Assembly: GCA_008692225.1 (NCBI GenBank)
Contig: VICG01000003.1
Span: 3,159,501 to 3,223,500 of the forward strand
Length of the DNA stretch: 64,000 nucleotides
Origin: Monilinia fructicola
Taxonomy: Eukaryota > Ascomycota > Leotiomycetes > Helotiales > Sclerotiniaceae
Direction of reading: 5' to 3'
A program made the position numbers and the translations under genes. Under the pieces are notes generated by a model. It did no database searches. It was not told the DNA's origin and saw nothing but the letters and a program-made list of their open reading frames with translations. The stretch's first letter is position 1; each line of letters begins with the position of its first letter. Positions 1-11,398 of this stretch are shown here, piece by piece.

Positions 1-327
1 GGGCGCGGGCTGCGAGGTTCGGGTTCGGGGTTTGGCGGGGATTGGAGGTGGTGGTGAGAGGTCAATGGATGATAGCGTGGTTATTAGGATCTGCGATTTT
101 GCAGTCTCGATTCTTGCAGTTTTCAATGCCTGTTAGACTGTATTAGTGAGCGTCGAAAATGGTAGATGGACGAATATAGCTACCGCAGAGACGGCATCCC
201 GCTCTTTTTGGGCAGGGTGATTTTTCGTAGAACCATTGGGATTGAGAATATTATTTGAGAGCTTCTTATACAGTTCTGCAAACTTCGGGTTGCTCTGCAA
301 AACCGATTCCTCAACCGGAGGTAACAT
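1..327 (-). CDS. Conserved fungal hypothetical protein, 5' part only (runs off left edge)
   Basis: The ATG is at 327-325. Exon 1 (184-327, 48 codons) contains the well-formed stretch VLQSNPKFAELYKKL followed by NGSTKNHPAQKERDAV. A 54-nt intron (130-183) starts GTAGCT, has a CTAACAG end and keeps phase 0. Exon 2 (1-129) then reads ALKTARIETAKSQI, a likely helix, and continues through a proline run (SPPPPIPAKP) off the edge of the window. The alternation of helical and Pro-rich segments without stops and the in-phase splice support a real gene. The NPKFAELYKKL-type N-terminus resembles a conserved but unnamed group of ascomycete proteins. I cannot assign a function, and the rest of the gene is not in the window. 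Confidence 0.6.
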
Positions 328-1588
328 GTCGTTGTATATATTGAAGACAGTTGTGGAGTTGAGCGAGAGGATATTCTGCCAACACCTTCATCAAAAGTTT
401 TGTTCCACGTCTGGGGGGTCCAAATAACTTTGACAAATTTGAGGTTTGGAATCTGTGAGGTTTCAGGATGTCGAAAGAGACTCTCCCCGAGATTCTCAAG
501 AAAAGTTTGAATAAATTATGTGACCTGAGGGGGACGTTCGTTTTGGAGGGGTTTTTATTTACTTTTGGCGCTTTTTGGACAAGGCTGATTGATGGTGGTT
601 GTACTTTGTAGGGTTACACTAACTGCCACACCTTGTTGTCTGCCGAGGCTAGTTCTAGCTCTAGTTGTAATTGTAAAGTAGTTGTACTTCTAGTTGTACT
701 TCTAGATCTATTTCTAGTTCTGCTTCTACTTCTAGGTGGACTTAACTAAGATCTAGAGCAATCCGATTAGATAAGATCAAATTATATCATCGCAACTACT
801 CGAGTCATGAGAACTTCTTTCTATCAAACGCCAAACGCCAAACGTCACTTGAATGGAAACCGCGAACAATGAGTTCCTATACAACCTCAGGACCTGGTTC
901 AGAGTAATCGATTCTTGAACGCAGCTTCGAATTTGAATTTAAACCATTATGTTATGCCATCCTCAAATACAGGAAAGATATATATATCTAGGTAAGCGCC
1001 TATGATTATGGTCCTCAAGTCACATGTGTCTGGTCACTGCAAACTTCATAATATCGACCGACCCCTCTCCATCACTTGACGTTGGAGTTGATCAATGTCA
1101 AGCTTGTAGTCTCCAAAAGTCCGAATCATAATTCATGTTTGATTCATTGCGCATGCTTTCAACGCTTGAAGAGCTATGGATCCTCGAGTACAATTCAAGT
1201 GAGATCAATATTCTGGATGTGTTATTATTACTTGTACCAGATAGATGCAGTAAAAGTACATGAAACGGTGTTGGGATTCTAGAATCCTCTTCAATAGACT
1301 GCAGTCCAGATTATTGAAAATCATGCTTGCAGTATACTCAAGTTTGGTCTTTCCTTATATGCCGATACTACTTTAGTTAGCTGTTAATCCTTTCCCCTGG
1401 TTCTTGTTCCGTTTGTTTATCTTTCTGATAGCCCTTCAGACTGTTGAAAATCATTTTACTACGCACCCAACTTCTCTCTTTTTCCGTATCTGAACATTGC
1501 AGCATTGCTTTAATCAGCTGTTAATCATTCAAGAATTTGCTATTCAATTTCCTCATCTTTTTAGGATTCCTGCAGTCAGAACAAGGAA
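328..1588. other. Intergenic, no gene seen
   Basis: This stretch has moderate to low GC and only short ORFs without family resemblance. A run of CTAGTT/CTTCTA-type imperfect repeats lies at about 650-740. It presumably holds the upstream region of the left-edge gene and the promoter of the 2EXR-like gene. Confidence 0.6.
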
Positions 1589-2436
1589 ATGTCCTGCCAA
1601 AGTCCACAATTTTTGCGAGTCAATGGAGAACTTGGAAAGCGGCCAGCTTTCCTCGGCCTTTACCCAGAGCTGCGAGATATGATATATGAAGAAGTCGTCA
1701 CATTTACGGGCGGTAAGCTTCTACTACCATTCGTTCTATCCGATCTCCCAGTTCTGAAGGACTACTGCACGAAGACCACTTTGATGCGCAAGGAGCACAG
1801 AGAGTTTTGGTTGACGGCTCTGAGATTGGCTTCAACTTGCAAGCGAATCAGATTTGAAGTTCGAGATAGGTTTTTCAAAACAAACGATTTCAGTCCCATG
1901 GCCTCCATTACTCAGCACTTTGTAGACCGGGACATAAACAATCATTTCTAAGAACTTCCCATGTTGATGTGGAGGGTGTTGATACTTATCTCGACAAAGA
2001 TTGTGATGAATGTGGAGATTTGGCTTCCAATATAAAATCTTCTTGGTTATTGGCATCTGAGCATTCGCTTCAAGAGATGAACTTATGGATAAAGAACACA
2101 TGGAATCATCCAGTTGGTTTGATACAATTGGTTCCCAACTGGAGCACAGCCATAGATCCCCCTTCAAAAGTTGTTTTTGCTATGCAGATACTCTGGCATC
2201 GCATAGAAATTACTCAAGAACTGAATGAATTTCATGATGAAATCTCGAGTTGGTTGAGGCCAGCGATTGATGAAGTCTTTGGCAATAGTGCAGATTGGAT
2301 AGGCGGTGGGAGGCTCTTGATCCCACCATATGTTTGTAATGGGAATTTGAGTGAGAGTATAGTCACTGGAAATGGGCGTTCTGTATGGCGTCACGGGGGC
2401 AGGTGGAGAAGCTACACTTGGCATCATTTTGCTTGA
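1589..2436 (+). CDS. 2EXR / F-box-like domain protein, interrupted by a 1-nt frameshift
   Basis: The first segment (1589-1951) begins at an ATG and contains FLGLYPELRDMIYEEVV followed about 40 residues later by ALRLASTCKRIRFEVRDRF. This is the typical layout of the 2EXR/F-box-like N-terminal domain of fungal proteins: an LPxELRxxIY-like helix, then an L...C+xIR.E helix. The frame closes at 1949-1951. The adjacent frame is open from just before this stop to 2436 (FLRTSHVDVEGVDTYL onward, ending WRSYTWHHFA). Adding one base near the TTT at 1945-1947 joins NNHF to LRTSHVDV and restores about 282 residues. No intron of normal length fits the junction. The family is large and poorly characterised, so no role is proposed. 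It could be a young pseudogene, but similar 1-nt breaks elsewhere in the window favour a sequence error. Confidence 0.6.
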
Positions 2437-5212
2437 GACCCAGAGGTACCCTCAATTTCTGGGATATTCTTGGTGACTGTAGGCGTTGATTTTGTCTGAG
2501 GATATTTATTTTATGAGAATGTACAGGCTTACCGCTTGACATTCGTTTCTTCTGGTTCGCAAAGTATCTTTGATCGTTAGGAGTATTTCGGGTATTGCGC
2601 TGTCGTGTTGGAATGGGTATATAGGCCTCACTTGATGGCGTCGCGCTTGGTGTTTTTCTACTTCTCGTGTTTGGAGCGGCCGTATACGTTTTATTGAGAG
2701 ACCCTTATTTTGATGTTCCTTCTACTTCTTGTCAACACAATTCAGTTCTTCAGCATCAATTCATGACTAAAACTATGAGCGTTTGTAAATCAAGCATATT
2801 TGCGAATTGAAATTACAAACAATCGATCAGCCTAATTCTTAAAAATCGAATTAGTATTTGGTTTGTTGGTATAAACTTACTAGTCAATCATAACTGCGTC
2901 TTGGCACTTATTGCGATTCGAGGAATTTTATCAAAAATCCATATTCAATGTATCTCTTTGCCATTGATCAGTTGCGCTTTTCACTTCACAAACCTGGTGT
3001 CCGTATAGCATCAGGTTGTTTGGTGCACTTGAATGGAATCTTGTTTGGGAAAGTTAGTTTGGGGTGACCTTTTCTCATTATGTGGTTTAGACGTTGAGTT
3101 TGATACCATAGTTTGGCGCTCCGTTCATACTCTGCTTGCCTGTTTCCTCAGAGTTTCTTCGGCTTGGTTCCTTGTGAATCACTATGCGGAACTCATTCAT
3201 ACCTTCCACTTGATTACATCTACTTGTAGACTTTTCATACCGAAACTTTTTCCTGGGTCGGTATTTGTTAGTCTCCCTCTGTTACACAAGGGGGTTTGAT
3301 CTACTACTAAGAGTTCTGTAATCTATTTACTGCACATCATTTTTTCTTGTAGATAAAACCCTTGTAGAATTTGTATTTTCATATCAACTCTAATGTTAGA
3401 TATTCATTTGAAATCAAAGAAAATGAATTCTCGAGAGAAAAACGTTAGTCAATCTTGAATAAGAAAGATACAAATATAATTTTTCGGCAAATAATTTTTT
3501 GGTAAGATGCATAAGCTTTCAATCAATTAATTCAAGGTAGATTAGTGTATTTCCTAGTAAAGTCTATCGATTGAACATCTCAAAACTCAGTTTTATAGAT
3601 CTTCTACAGTCCTTAGAACTGTTTGATGGGGTACAGAAATTTGAAGATGACACTTTGGTGTAAATACGCTTAACGCGCGGTAAGTGGATTTAGAGCTCTT
3701 ACATTGTGGTCTGAACCGTTTTTGAACTCAAGAAAAGCTGATTGTATAGATAGTAATAACTTTGTATACTATACTCGAGGTCCAAGAAGTTCTAGGTGTC
3801 TTCGGTTGACCAGAAGAAAGAATTGGGCGAAGACTTCTTTCTCCATTGTTAGCCGCAAATATCGTTAAAATCCCCAAGCATGGATCGTAGACATCTTCGT
3901 CCCAATGTCTTAAGGTTCTTCCCGGGGCGTGATGCCCTGCATCTCAACGCCTTGAGACACAATACGGTACTGCATGCATGCATCATCGAAGCTCGGCCCA
4001 TAAGTCCTAGCCACGATTCTTATGATTACTTCCATCTACATCGGATATGTACGGAGTAATCAACTAGTCTAACATCCGAATTCTCCGTGAACCGACATTG
4101 CGCTCGGCAGTCACTCTGGAAGTTATAATTCCCTTTTCCGATGAAACATTATAAAACCAATACATCCTAACGTTCTTGGCCACATGGCTACTCCTGATTC
4201 CAGATGCAGTGAGATAAATTACCAAGAATCAACACCCAATTTAAATAGGGTTTTCGCCGGACCCATGAGCCATGAATAGCTGTTAGATGATTCACAATAC
4301 AGCCTGGACAGTCCACACTCAGAGATCTTCTAAAGTTGCCGATTACATTAGAAAAATAAGGTTTGAAATAACATACACTGCCAATATATTCAATAGAGCC
4401 TGCAGCGCCTCGTGGAGTGTGAAGACGATCACAATTGATGATCGCAACGGCGGACAAGAATTCACATATCTATCAAAGGGGACGTAAGCTTTGCTGGGTA
4501 GACTTTCTTGCTTATCTCATGTTCTCAACGACGAATATACTTTTCAAGGGTTACTGCCCAATAAAGTTATTATGATTAGTCTTTCGAGACGATATCATGG
4601 TCAGGTCATAGACTCATAAAGGCTTAGAAAGCCGAGTGACGAATAACTGTGGTTTGAGTAAGCACCTCCTCATTACCCAAGCTTCAGAAGAGATATTATA
4701 TCTTGTTTGAGAGTGTATCAAACTTCAAGAATGGGCTGAAGATTCCATCGGATGTTCTACAACTTGTTACCTTCCGACTATGAACCTCCGCAATCATGGC
4801 AAAGCTTGTACAATGGCCGCGCTTCTAATTTTGATTGGCCCACTCGTATATACGATACCCAGGTACTCAAGTACAAGGGTGCGTGAAATTCAAAAGGTCT
4901 GCAATTTTTGCTGGGATCGTGGGTGATCATCTCCAGCGTTGATGAGTGTCTGTGCTGTACGAGTACGTGAATGTGGATCCGGTAGGCTGCGAGCACATGT
5001 TTGAGTTCAACTACAAATATACTTTTTTGCAGCGTAATTCTTTCATCTTCACTAGTTTTCTTTCATTTGTACTTAATATAAACCGTCTGATCTTGGCCAA
5101 CTGGCTTGTCTATTTCTTGATTTCTGTCCCTCAGTTGATCAAAAAATATTTTGAACTTTTTCGTGTTTTGTCCTTACATCTCTACCTCGCTCTACAAACC
5201 TATCTAGAGACA
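2437..5212. other. Long intergenic stretch, no supported gene
   Basis: The only ORFs are shorter than 90 codons and have hydrophobic or random-looking composition (for example 3033-3299 and 4188-4457). No domain motif, plausible intron chain or RNA gene was seen. Part of it (about 3330-3620) is AT-richer and may be old repeat DNA. It contains one copy of TACGGAGTA (4050-4058). Confidence 0.5.
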
Positions 5213-6427
5213 ATGGATCGCGATGCTTTATCCCCCGAAGTGGTGACAGAACACGATGCACCCCAAGTGGTAACAGATCATGATGCACCCCAAGTGGTAA
5301 CAGATCATGATGCTCAATCACCTCAATTGGCAATAAATCACGATGCTCAGTCCCCTCAAGTGGTAACATATCACGATACTCGATCACCTCAAGTTGTATC
5401 AGATTACGATATCAAGAGAAAAGGTCTAGCGCAACAAGACTCGAGAGAGAAGCCATCTATAGCATTGTAAGTCGGTAATCTTCTCTTCTGGAAGTCTATA
5501 AGACTAATGAATGGGAAGCAACAACTCCGATTATGATCCAACACTGTCACCATCTACTCCGGGCCTAAGGAAAAAGGGGTCTATGGCGTTGTAAGTCGGT
5601 AAAGTTCTCTTTGATAACCACCATGACTAACAAACAGGAAGCAGCAACTCAGATTATGACCCAGCACTCGCACCAGCTCCTCTAAACCCATATCCCAGAG
5701 ATTCAGACAGCGCTTCAATCGCTCCAACATATCGATCCACGCCATCGTTTCCAGTCGACAAATTTACAATTTCAACCCGAACTGATTCATTAGCATCTGG
5801 TTTTCCATTCCACCAACGGCTCTATGACTTCAGAGTCACACACGATGAATGGCATTTATTCACTGGTGCGATCGTCCAAGCTGCAAGCTTGACATTGCAA
5901 GAAGATTGGGCCGCTTGGACAGCAGGTATTTCAACGGGTGTACTTAGCACCGGTCTTCTGGTATTTGGTGGTCCTGTAGCGGGCTACTATACGGGACGCT
6001 CGGTACATCGAAAAAGGTGCTTGATAAAGTCAAGGAAGGACTAATGCACGAGGGGAAAATCAGAGCCACGCTTCACGAGTGGAACGATAAGACATGGCTG
6101 CACAAGGGATTTAAAGCATGGCTTGAACTACCCTCAATGAAGGGAGAATTTAATGGCGAAGAAGTTGATCCACAGACGATGAGGAATATGAGCAAGAAGG
6201 AGAAGAAAGCCAAAGAAAAGGAACAATCTCGTTTCAAGATTCTAATCATACCAACCGCCGTACCCGCGGGTCCAGAAATTGGCATGAGCAGGATAATGGG
6301 AGATAACAAATCGACCTGGAGTTTACCTGACACGCCATCTGAACAACGAACGTGGGTTCGGAAGCTCCTAATACGGAACGACACCATCCGCAAATGGCAG
6401 AACTCGAATAGTTGGAGGTGGTGGTGA
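5213..6427 (+). CDS. Unknown protein with HDA-type acidic repeats, duplicated exon boundary and Gly-rich hydrophobic segment; 1-nt frameshift
   Basis: The start is taken as the ATG at 5213 because upstream codons in frame look random. Exon 1 (5213-5466) encodes about six imperfect copies of PQVVTDHDA-like units. Introns are 5467-5518 and 5591-5641, both GTAAGTCGG...CTAA...AG and phase 2. Exon 2 (5519-5590) opens with FNNSDYDPTLSP and exon 3 with FSNSDYDPALAP, so the intron and start of the next exon appear duplicated. Exon 3 continues through EDWAAWTAGISTGVL and a Gly-rich hydrophobic stretch (VFGGPVAGYYTGRSVHRK). The frame then breaks in the A5 run at 6011-6015; one added A gives HRKKVLDKVKEGL and an open frame to 6427 (about 370 aa). 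A splice 5961-6016 would also keep phase but would delete the Gly-rich segment, so I prefer the indel. No known family recognised; possibly membrane-associated. Confidence 0.6.
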
Positions 6428-6792
6428 ATCCTAGGAGGTACTTTGCTCACCCCGCATCCTACTGGAGAGAGAGCTTCTTGACGAAAGGAGGAGCATCACA
6501 GCTTCTTGTTGGGGAACGTGGAATCCTTTACTATTCACCCTCGTCGCAATAAACATAATTATTACATGTTTGGATTTAAAGGTCATTGGTTCTTCCGCCG
6601 CCATATTCACTCTCAACAACCGCTTGCTCCTTCCATCCGGCCAGCCTCTTTTTATTTTATCTTTGCGACTTCGTTTACCACTGCAGAGTTTTTTCCTTTA
6701 TATAGTTTTGTTACGATTCCGCATTCAAAAGATTTCTCTTTCTCTACAACAATTTCCAAACTTTTCAACTTTGGCAACGGCAGCATACTTTC

Positions 6793-8882
6793 ATGCTTAA
6801 TCGAATAAACCTATCCCGACAACTATCAAAGAATCACGATATTTACAACGCATTTAGCAACATGGCATCGACCGGAAAGACTCTTTACCCAAAGATATCT
6901 GGGAAGCCGAAAAATCTGTTGCTGGAATTCTCCAAGTTTCAGAATAAATCAAAGGGTCGTCGGGCGACCACCATCTCGGTCACGGGAACGGTCAAACTCC
7001 ACGGGACACACACCGACTTCCTCATACACGCAGACAATACCATTCAGCTTCAATCCCGCAACAATGAACACTTAACGGCCGATAAAGATACCATTGGTTT
7101 TGTGCCTTTCGCTATGGTAGTACAACGACAAATTCTAGGATTGAAAAAGAATATTCACGATCGGTTTCTAAAGCTGAATCCCAAGGCGAAATTAAATGAT
7201 GAGCATCCGTTAATCATCGCCGGTGAGTTCATCGGTCCTAAGATCCAGAAAGACGTGGCGATCAGTGCGTTGCCTGATAAATGTTTCGTCATCATATCCA
7301 TTTCCATCAACAACGAGTGGCAACCGGATGAACAGTACGCCGATATACACAATGAACCATGTGGAATATTCAACGTCTCGCGAGGAGGCTTTTTGCACGA
7401 AATGATTGTTCTCAAAAATCCAGACCTAGCCTTCGCAAAGATGCAAGCCTTATCCAATGCTGTAGAGGAAGAATGCCCTTTTGCTAAATCTTTCGGGATC
7501 ATTGGTCTGGGTGAAGGTATTGTCTGGAAGCCTGCTGCGCCGCTCTGCTACGATGCAAAGTATTGGTTAAAGCTAAAGGGCCCAATCTCCATGGGGACTG
7601 CTGTGGCAGGACCTGCTCGAATACCGGAGCGAAGCGGCTTTGTGACTCCTGTCTTTTCGAATCCAAAGTTTTCTCTTTCCCCTACAAGCAAGGCTGTTGC
7701 TAGTCGACCCTTGGGTACCGTGATTCCACATCGAAGTGGCTTTGTGGCTCCTGTCTTCTCGGCATCGACTCCTGCTGCTGCTGAAAGCAGATCTGTTCCT
7801 GATCAACGAATTAGTAGCACAGTACAATTGCAATCTCCGGCTTCGAGACAATCTCCTCCAGCATCAAATTCTACACCTTTGACAACTAAGGTCGCAGTCT
7901 GGAACTCGGATAATACGAAGCCCACTCAAGGTTTATCTGTAGCACAGGAACCAAGAAAGGTTGATGAGAGTTCTTCTGCAATTTCTATCCAAGGTCGCAG
8001 GCCTGCACTTATACCAAAGAAAGTCGATGCGGGGAGGCTACAGAATCTCAAGAATGTTGAGAAAGGTAGACCAATGCTGTTTGATACCACAAAAGTCGAA
8101 TTGGTCACAGAAGAAAAGTCAAAACCTATCGCGAACACCAAGTTGACCCCTTTGACACCTGAGATGATTCAACAAGCTAAATCGGAGATTTTGAACCTAA
8201 TCCATAGCAGAAGCCCTAAGATTTCCCCGCCAGTATTCCAGCGAGTAGACAGGGTGGCGACAGAGAATCTTAAGCCTACGAAGAGTGTCAAAACTGCTCC
8301 AGGCATATCTGAAGGAGTTGATTGCAGATTTTCGGAGAATGAACACCAGGAGCAAGGCAAATTGTCGATACCATCTTTCTCACAGAAAGACGAAAACACA
8401 GAACCTGCAAACACAAAACTCGGCCCTTCCTACCACCACTTGAGAAGTTTGGAGATCTCATTAAAGACAATTTGCAGTCACGTTCTTTGTGCACTGTACC
8501 CGAGGAGGTTGATGCAGAATTTTCGCAGCTTGAAAAGCCAATTCGCCTATCATTGATATTCATGAGATCCCAGGAGCCAGGAGCCTCAGTTGCCAAGGCT
8601 TTCGCAAACAAAGTGGTTAGAGGGAGAAGATTGGAGCAAGGATGGCAGTATCTTCTGGAGATGGGAGTACCAACAGATATGAAAGGCGTAGAAGCTTTCT
8701 TGCAATGGTTGTGGCATGATGTGGCTGTAGAGGAAAAGTCAGAAATTGAGGAGTTCGAGATTGACAAAGGTCTATTGAAGAAAGAAATACATAAGATTGG
8801 GCGAGATTGGTACTTTGAGGAGCTTGCATTTGAAGAGCAACGTGAAAACTTCGGGGTTGGGGCACCAATTGGAGAGAGTTGA
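6793..8882 (+). CDS. RNA-ligase-fold nucleotidyltransferase domain protein (Rnl2-like); 1-nt frameshift near the C-terminus
   Basis: The ATG at 6793 gives an N-terminus that is basic and could be a mitochondrial presequence; a second in-frame ATG at 6862 (MASTGKTLYPK) is an alternative start. The covalent nucleotidyltransferase motifs are present in order: motif I KLHG (nucleophile K68), LQSRN at 86-90, motif III-like IIAGEFIG (141-148), CFVIISI (164-170), motif IV EGIVWK (241-246) and motif V YWLKLKG (257-263). This is the RNA ligase/mRNA capping superfamily layout, and all catalytic positions are intact. A Ser/Pro-rich linker (about 280-540) contains two similar IPxRSGFVxPVFS units. The frame breaks near 8428-8431; one added base restores LPPLEKFGDLI and a charged helical C-terminus to 8882 (about 696 aa in total). 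The known chemistry of the family is ATP-dependent end joining or adenylylation; the substrate here is unknown. The macro-domain gene follows on the same strand. Confidence 0.8.
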
Positions 8883-9685
8883 TCAAGATTGGTACATTCA
8901 CATGCATGTGAGGAGCATAACAAGGACTTTGGGATTTGGGCGGCACGTTTTTTATACTTTTGATACCTCTAGGCATAGCACACGGGCAGGAGTTGGTCTC
9001 GTGTTAGAAATCTAATTTTGATAAACATAAACATATGCCTGATATCCTGATACTTTTGATGTGCTTATATTTGAAAAAATCTCGTGCTGACATTGTGACC
9101 TTCGGAAAGGGGCACCCTGCACGTGATTGTTAACCTTGCCATTTGGGAATGGAAGTAAAGGTTAGCCCGTGCGTGATTTCTCGCTCCCGCATCTTTGATC
9201 TTATATGAGTTCATGAGTTCATGATTCCTTCTCAACTGCAAAACTTTCGGTTTGCTTAGAATGTACTGAAATACTGCTTTTTGAAAGCGAGAACCTGTAT
9301 CTTCAAGTGAAATGTGCAAATGTCATCATACTTGTTCGATTAATAAGGTGTGGCTTGGCTGTTTCCATATTGACAAGCTACTATCATCAGGGCATGAGCT
9401 ACACCCAAAGAACTTATTGATTGAATCGTTTCTTTATACTGTTGGTGTTTAGATCACTTGTCCGAGGATTGTTCTTTTTCTTGTCAATGATGAGTTGGGT
9501 ACCTTTCTTTATCTCTCTCACAGACCGCAAACGGTCTTCTTTCAGTCCTTGTATTCTTTGCTTGCACACTTGTCCTTGAAAGAAATTGATTTGAAGGTGT
9601 TTTCGAGTGTAAGTTATGACACCGATACTGAAGCTTTATACGTGTGAGATTCCTCAATAGACGTCCAAGTCAAACCGCTTCCAAG
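8883..9685. other. Intergenic between the RNA-ligase-like and macro-domain genes
   Basis: About 800 bp without a supported ORF. It holds one CACGTGAT site at about 9120-9127. It is taken as the 3' end of the ligase-like gene and the promoter of the macro-domain gene. Confidence 0.5.
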
Positions 9686-11398
9686 ATGAGTAGTATAGGT
9701 ACTCAAGACGAATTCAAGGTAATCTCGACGTCTTTATATGAAGGCACCATAGTCGAGATTCTTGATGGGAAATTGTTGAGATATCCAGTGGATGTGATTG
9801 TTAATGCGACAAGTGTTGAGTTGCGTGAAGGAGATGATATTCATGACGCCGCCGGCCCAGAACTCCTAGAGGCGATGAAAGACCGATTCCCGCATCGAGG
9901 AAGGGTAGGCGGAGCTTATGGAACGACCGACTCTTACGGGATAAAAGCATGCAAATATATTATTCATGCTATTGGTCTGGATTGTAGGACCCCAACGGGG
10001 GTAAGAGACATAGGACTTCTGGGCAACGCTTATCGAAATAGTCTAGATCTTGCAGCGGTCAACAAACTCAGATCCATCTCGTTTCCTGCAGTGATCGTGG
10101 TTGGATCTTTTGATATGTCATGGAAGATAATTACTTCAATAATATTGAACAACATCCGCACCTGGATCGACGGTCACAAAGGGGAAATAGATCGAATTAG
10201 TATATTGCTAGACACGTTGCCGAAAGATATCATAAATGAGTTGGACTCCACCTCGCTTGGTAATTATATTCCTGATCAAGGCGATGCTACGACTAAAGAT
10301 CCACCCGCGGCTTTCAGATCACGAGGCAAACCATCAGTCAAATCACCAGTCAAACTACCAATCAAACAATCAGTCAAACAAGCAGTCAAACTACCAGTCA
10401 AACTACCAGTCAAACAAGAGGTCAAACAAGAAGTCAAACAACCAGTCAAACAACCAATCAAGCAACCAATCAAGCAACCAACCAAACAACCAATCAGACA
10501 ACCGCTTAAACAACCGCTTAAACAACCACTTAAACAACCTCCAGTTACAACAGCCAATACGCTACCGGTTAAATCGAAGACTATCACAGCTCCTGAACCA
10601 TTTCTCAAGACCACGAAACGCATTGTACCACCTCCTTTAACGAAGACCACTATGGGTCCTGGTCCTAGCGGTCATGGAACATCAGGTCCACAACCACCTG
10701 CCAAAACTACAAAACCCGTTGCATCACCTGTTGCACCGAAATTTATCGCAGATCTTCAGGTCCAAGGAATTCTAGGGGGGACTCCGGATCCTCCAGAATC
10801 CGACGAATCTGGCTCTGGAGAATCAACCCCCCCCGGCACCCCCCCTGGATCTCCACCCCGATCCCCCCAAAGCCTCGAAGGCCAACGTGACCATAGCCCC
10901 CTCGACTCAGATGATGATGAAACCCCCTACCTCTTGAATTTCTACGAACCCCTTTCGCACATGTGGATGGGACGAGATCGCTACTACGCCTTGCTAGAAG
11001 CTGGAGTTGACCCCAAAACCTTCGTCGAAGGAATGAAAATACCCAATCCCGAGGAAGACTCCGACCAAGGATCTCTCCCTGATGAAGAACAAACTGAGTT
11101 CACAGAATACCACAAGGAAAGAATCGAAAGAGGACGCGAAATTAGTGAGCATCTACAGCTCACCACTGAATATGATATGCGAGCGGCAACAGAAGCAGAG
11201 ACCGCGGTAGATGCAAAGCGTGTGAAAGAACTCTTTGACGAGGCTGAGAAGGAGGTGAAGATCGCGCTTGAGTCCCAAACTGAACAGTGTAAATTTCATT
11301 TTGATCATGGTGGCCGATGTCCCGTCATGTGTCATCCCAGAGCCTTGCGATCAAGGAAGATTCCGGGTCAATGTCGCACCCATCAAAACGTAGAATGA
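9686..11398 (+). CDS. Macro-domain protein with Lys-Gln-Pro repeat linker and acidic C-terminal half
   Basis: The ATG at 9686 is the first true start; the frame is open upstream to a GTG only. It encodes 570 aa in one exon. Residues about 18-190 form a macro domain: VDVIVNATSVELREGDDIHDAAG (VIVNA at 37-41, the ADP-ribose-binding start), then GGAYGTTDSYGIKACKYIIHAIG (75-97) and LGNAYRNSLDLA followed by ISFPAV. Known macro domains bind or hydrolyse ADP-ribose derivatives. Next comes a tract of about 20 K-Q-P/V tetrapeptides (nucleotides 10328-10550, built on a 12-nt unit), then Ser/Pro/Thr-rich sequence with C6-C8 runs at 10826-10875. An acidic helical region and a cysteine/histidine-containing tail (CKFHFDHGGRCPVMCH) follow; the tail could bind metal. 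The gene is intact, unlike several neighbours. The substrate is not known. Confidence 0.8.
   Translation: MSSIGTQDEFKVISTSLYEGTIVEILDGKLLRYPVDVIVNATSVELREGDDIHDAAGPELLEAMKDRFPHRGRVGGAYGTTDSYGIKACKYIIHAIGLDCRTPTGVRDIGLLGNAYRNSLDLAAVNKLRSISFPAVIVVGSFDMSWKIITSIILNNIRTWIDGHKGEIDRISILLDTLPKDIINELDSTSLGNYIPDQGDATTKDPPAAFRSRGKPSVKSPVKLPIKQSVKQAVKLPVKLPVKQEVKQEVKQPVKQPIKQPIKQPTKQPIRQPLKQPLKQPLKQPPVTTANTLPVKSKTITAPEPFLKTTKRIVPPPLTKTTMGPGPSGHGTSGPQPPAKTTKPVASPVAPKFIADLQVQGILGGTPDPPESDESGSGESTPPGTPPGSPPRSPQSLEGQRDHSPLDSDDDETPYLLNFYEPLSHMWMGRDRYYALLEAGVDPKTFVEGMKIPNPEEDSDQGSLPDEEQTEFTEYHKERIERGREISEHLQLTTEYDMRAATEAETAVDAKRVKELFDEAEKEVKIALESQTEQCKFHFDHGGRCPVMCHPRALRSRKIPGQCRTHQNVE
10328..10550 (+). repeat. 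12-nt tandem repeat encoding (V/I)KQP/(V/L)P units
   Basis: Imperfect copies of a CAACCAATCAAA-like dodecamer run through the macro-domain gene and stay in frame, giving VKQ-P/VKL-P/IKQ-P tetrapeptides. All frames are open across it, which creates long but meaningless shadow ORFs on both strands. Confidence 0.85.

Noticed and set aside
1922..1951. A GT...AG intron of 30 nt in the 2EXR-like gene
   Set aside because: Too short for a fungal intron; a 1-nt indel is more likely.
5961..6016. A 56-nt intron as explanation of the frame change in the 5213-6427 gene
   Set aside because: Phase fits, but it would remove a Gly-rich stretch that looks like conserved protein and there is no clear branch point. 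A missing A in the A5 run explains it more simply.
10236..10640. Overlapping ORFs on both strands rich in Asn/Gln/Ser or Cys/Leu/Gly
   Set aside because: They are alternate-frame readings of the 12-nt repeat array in the macro-domain gene.
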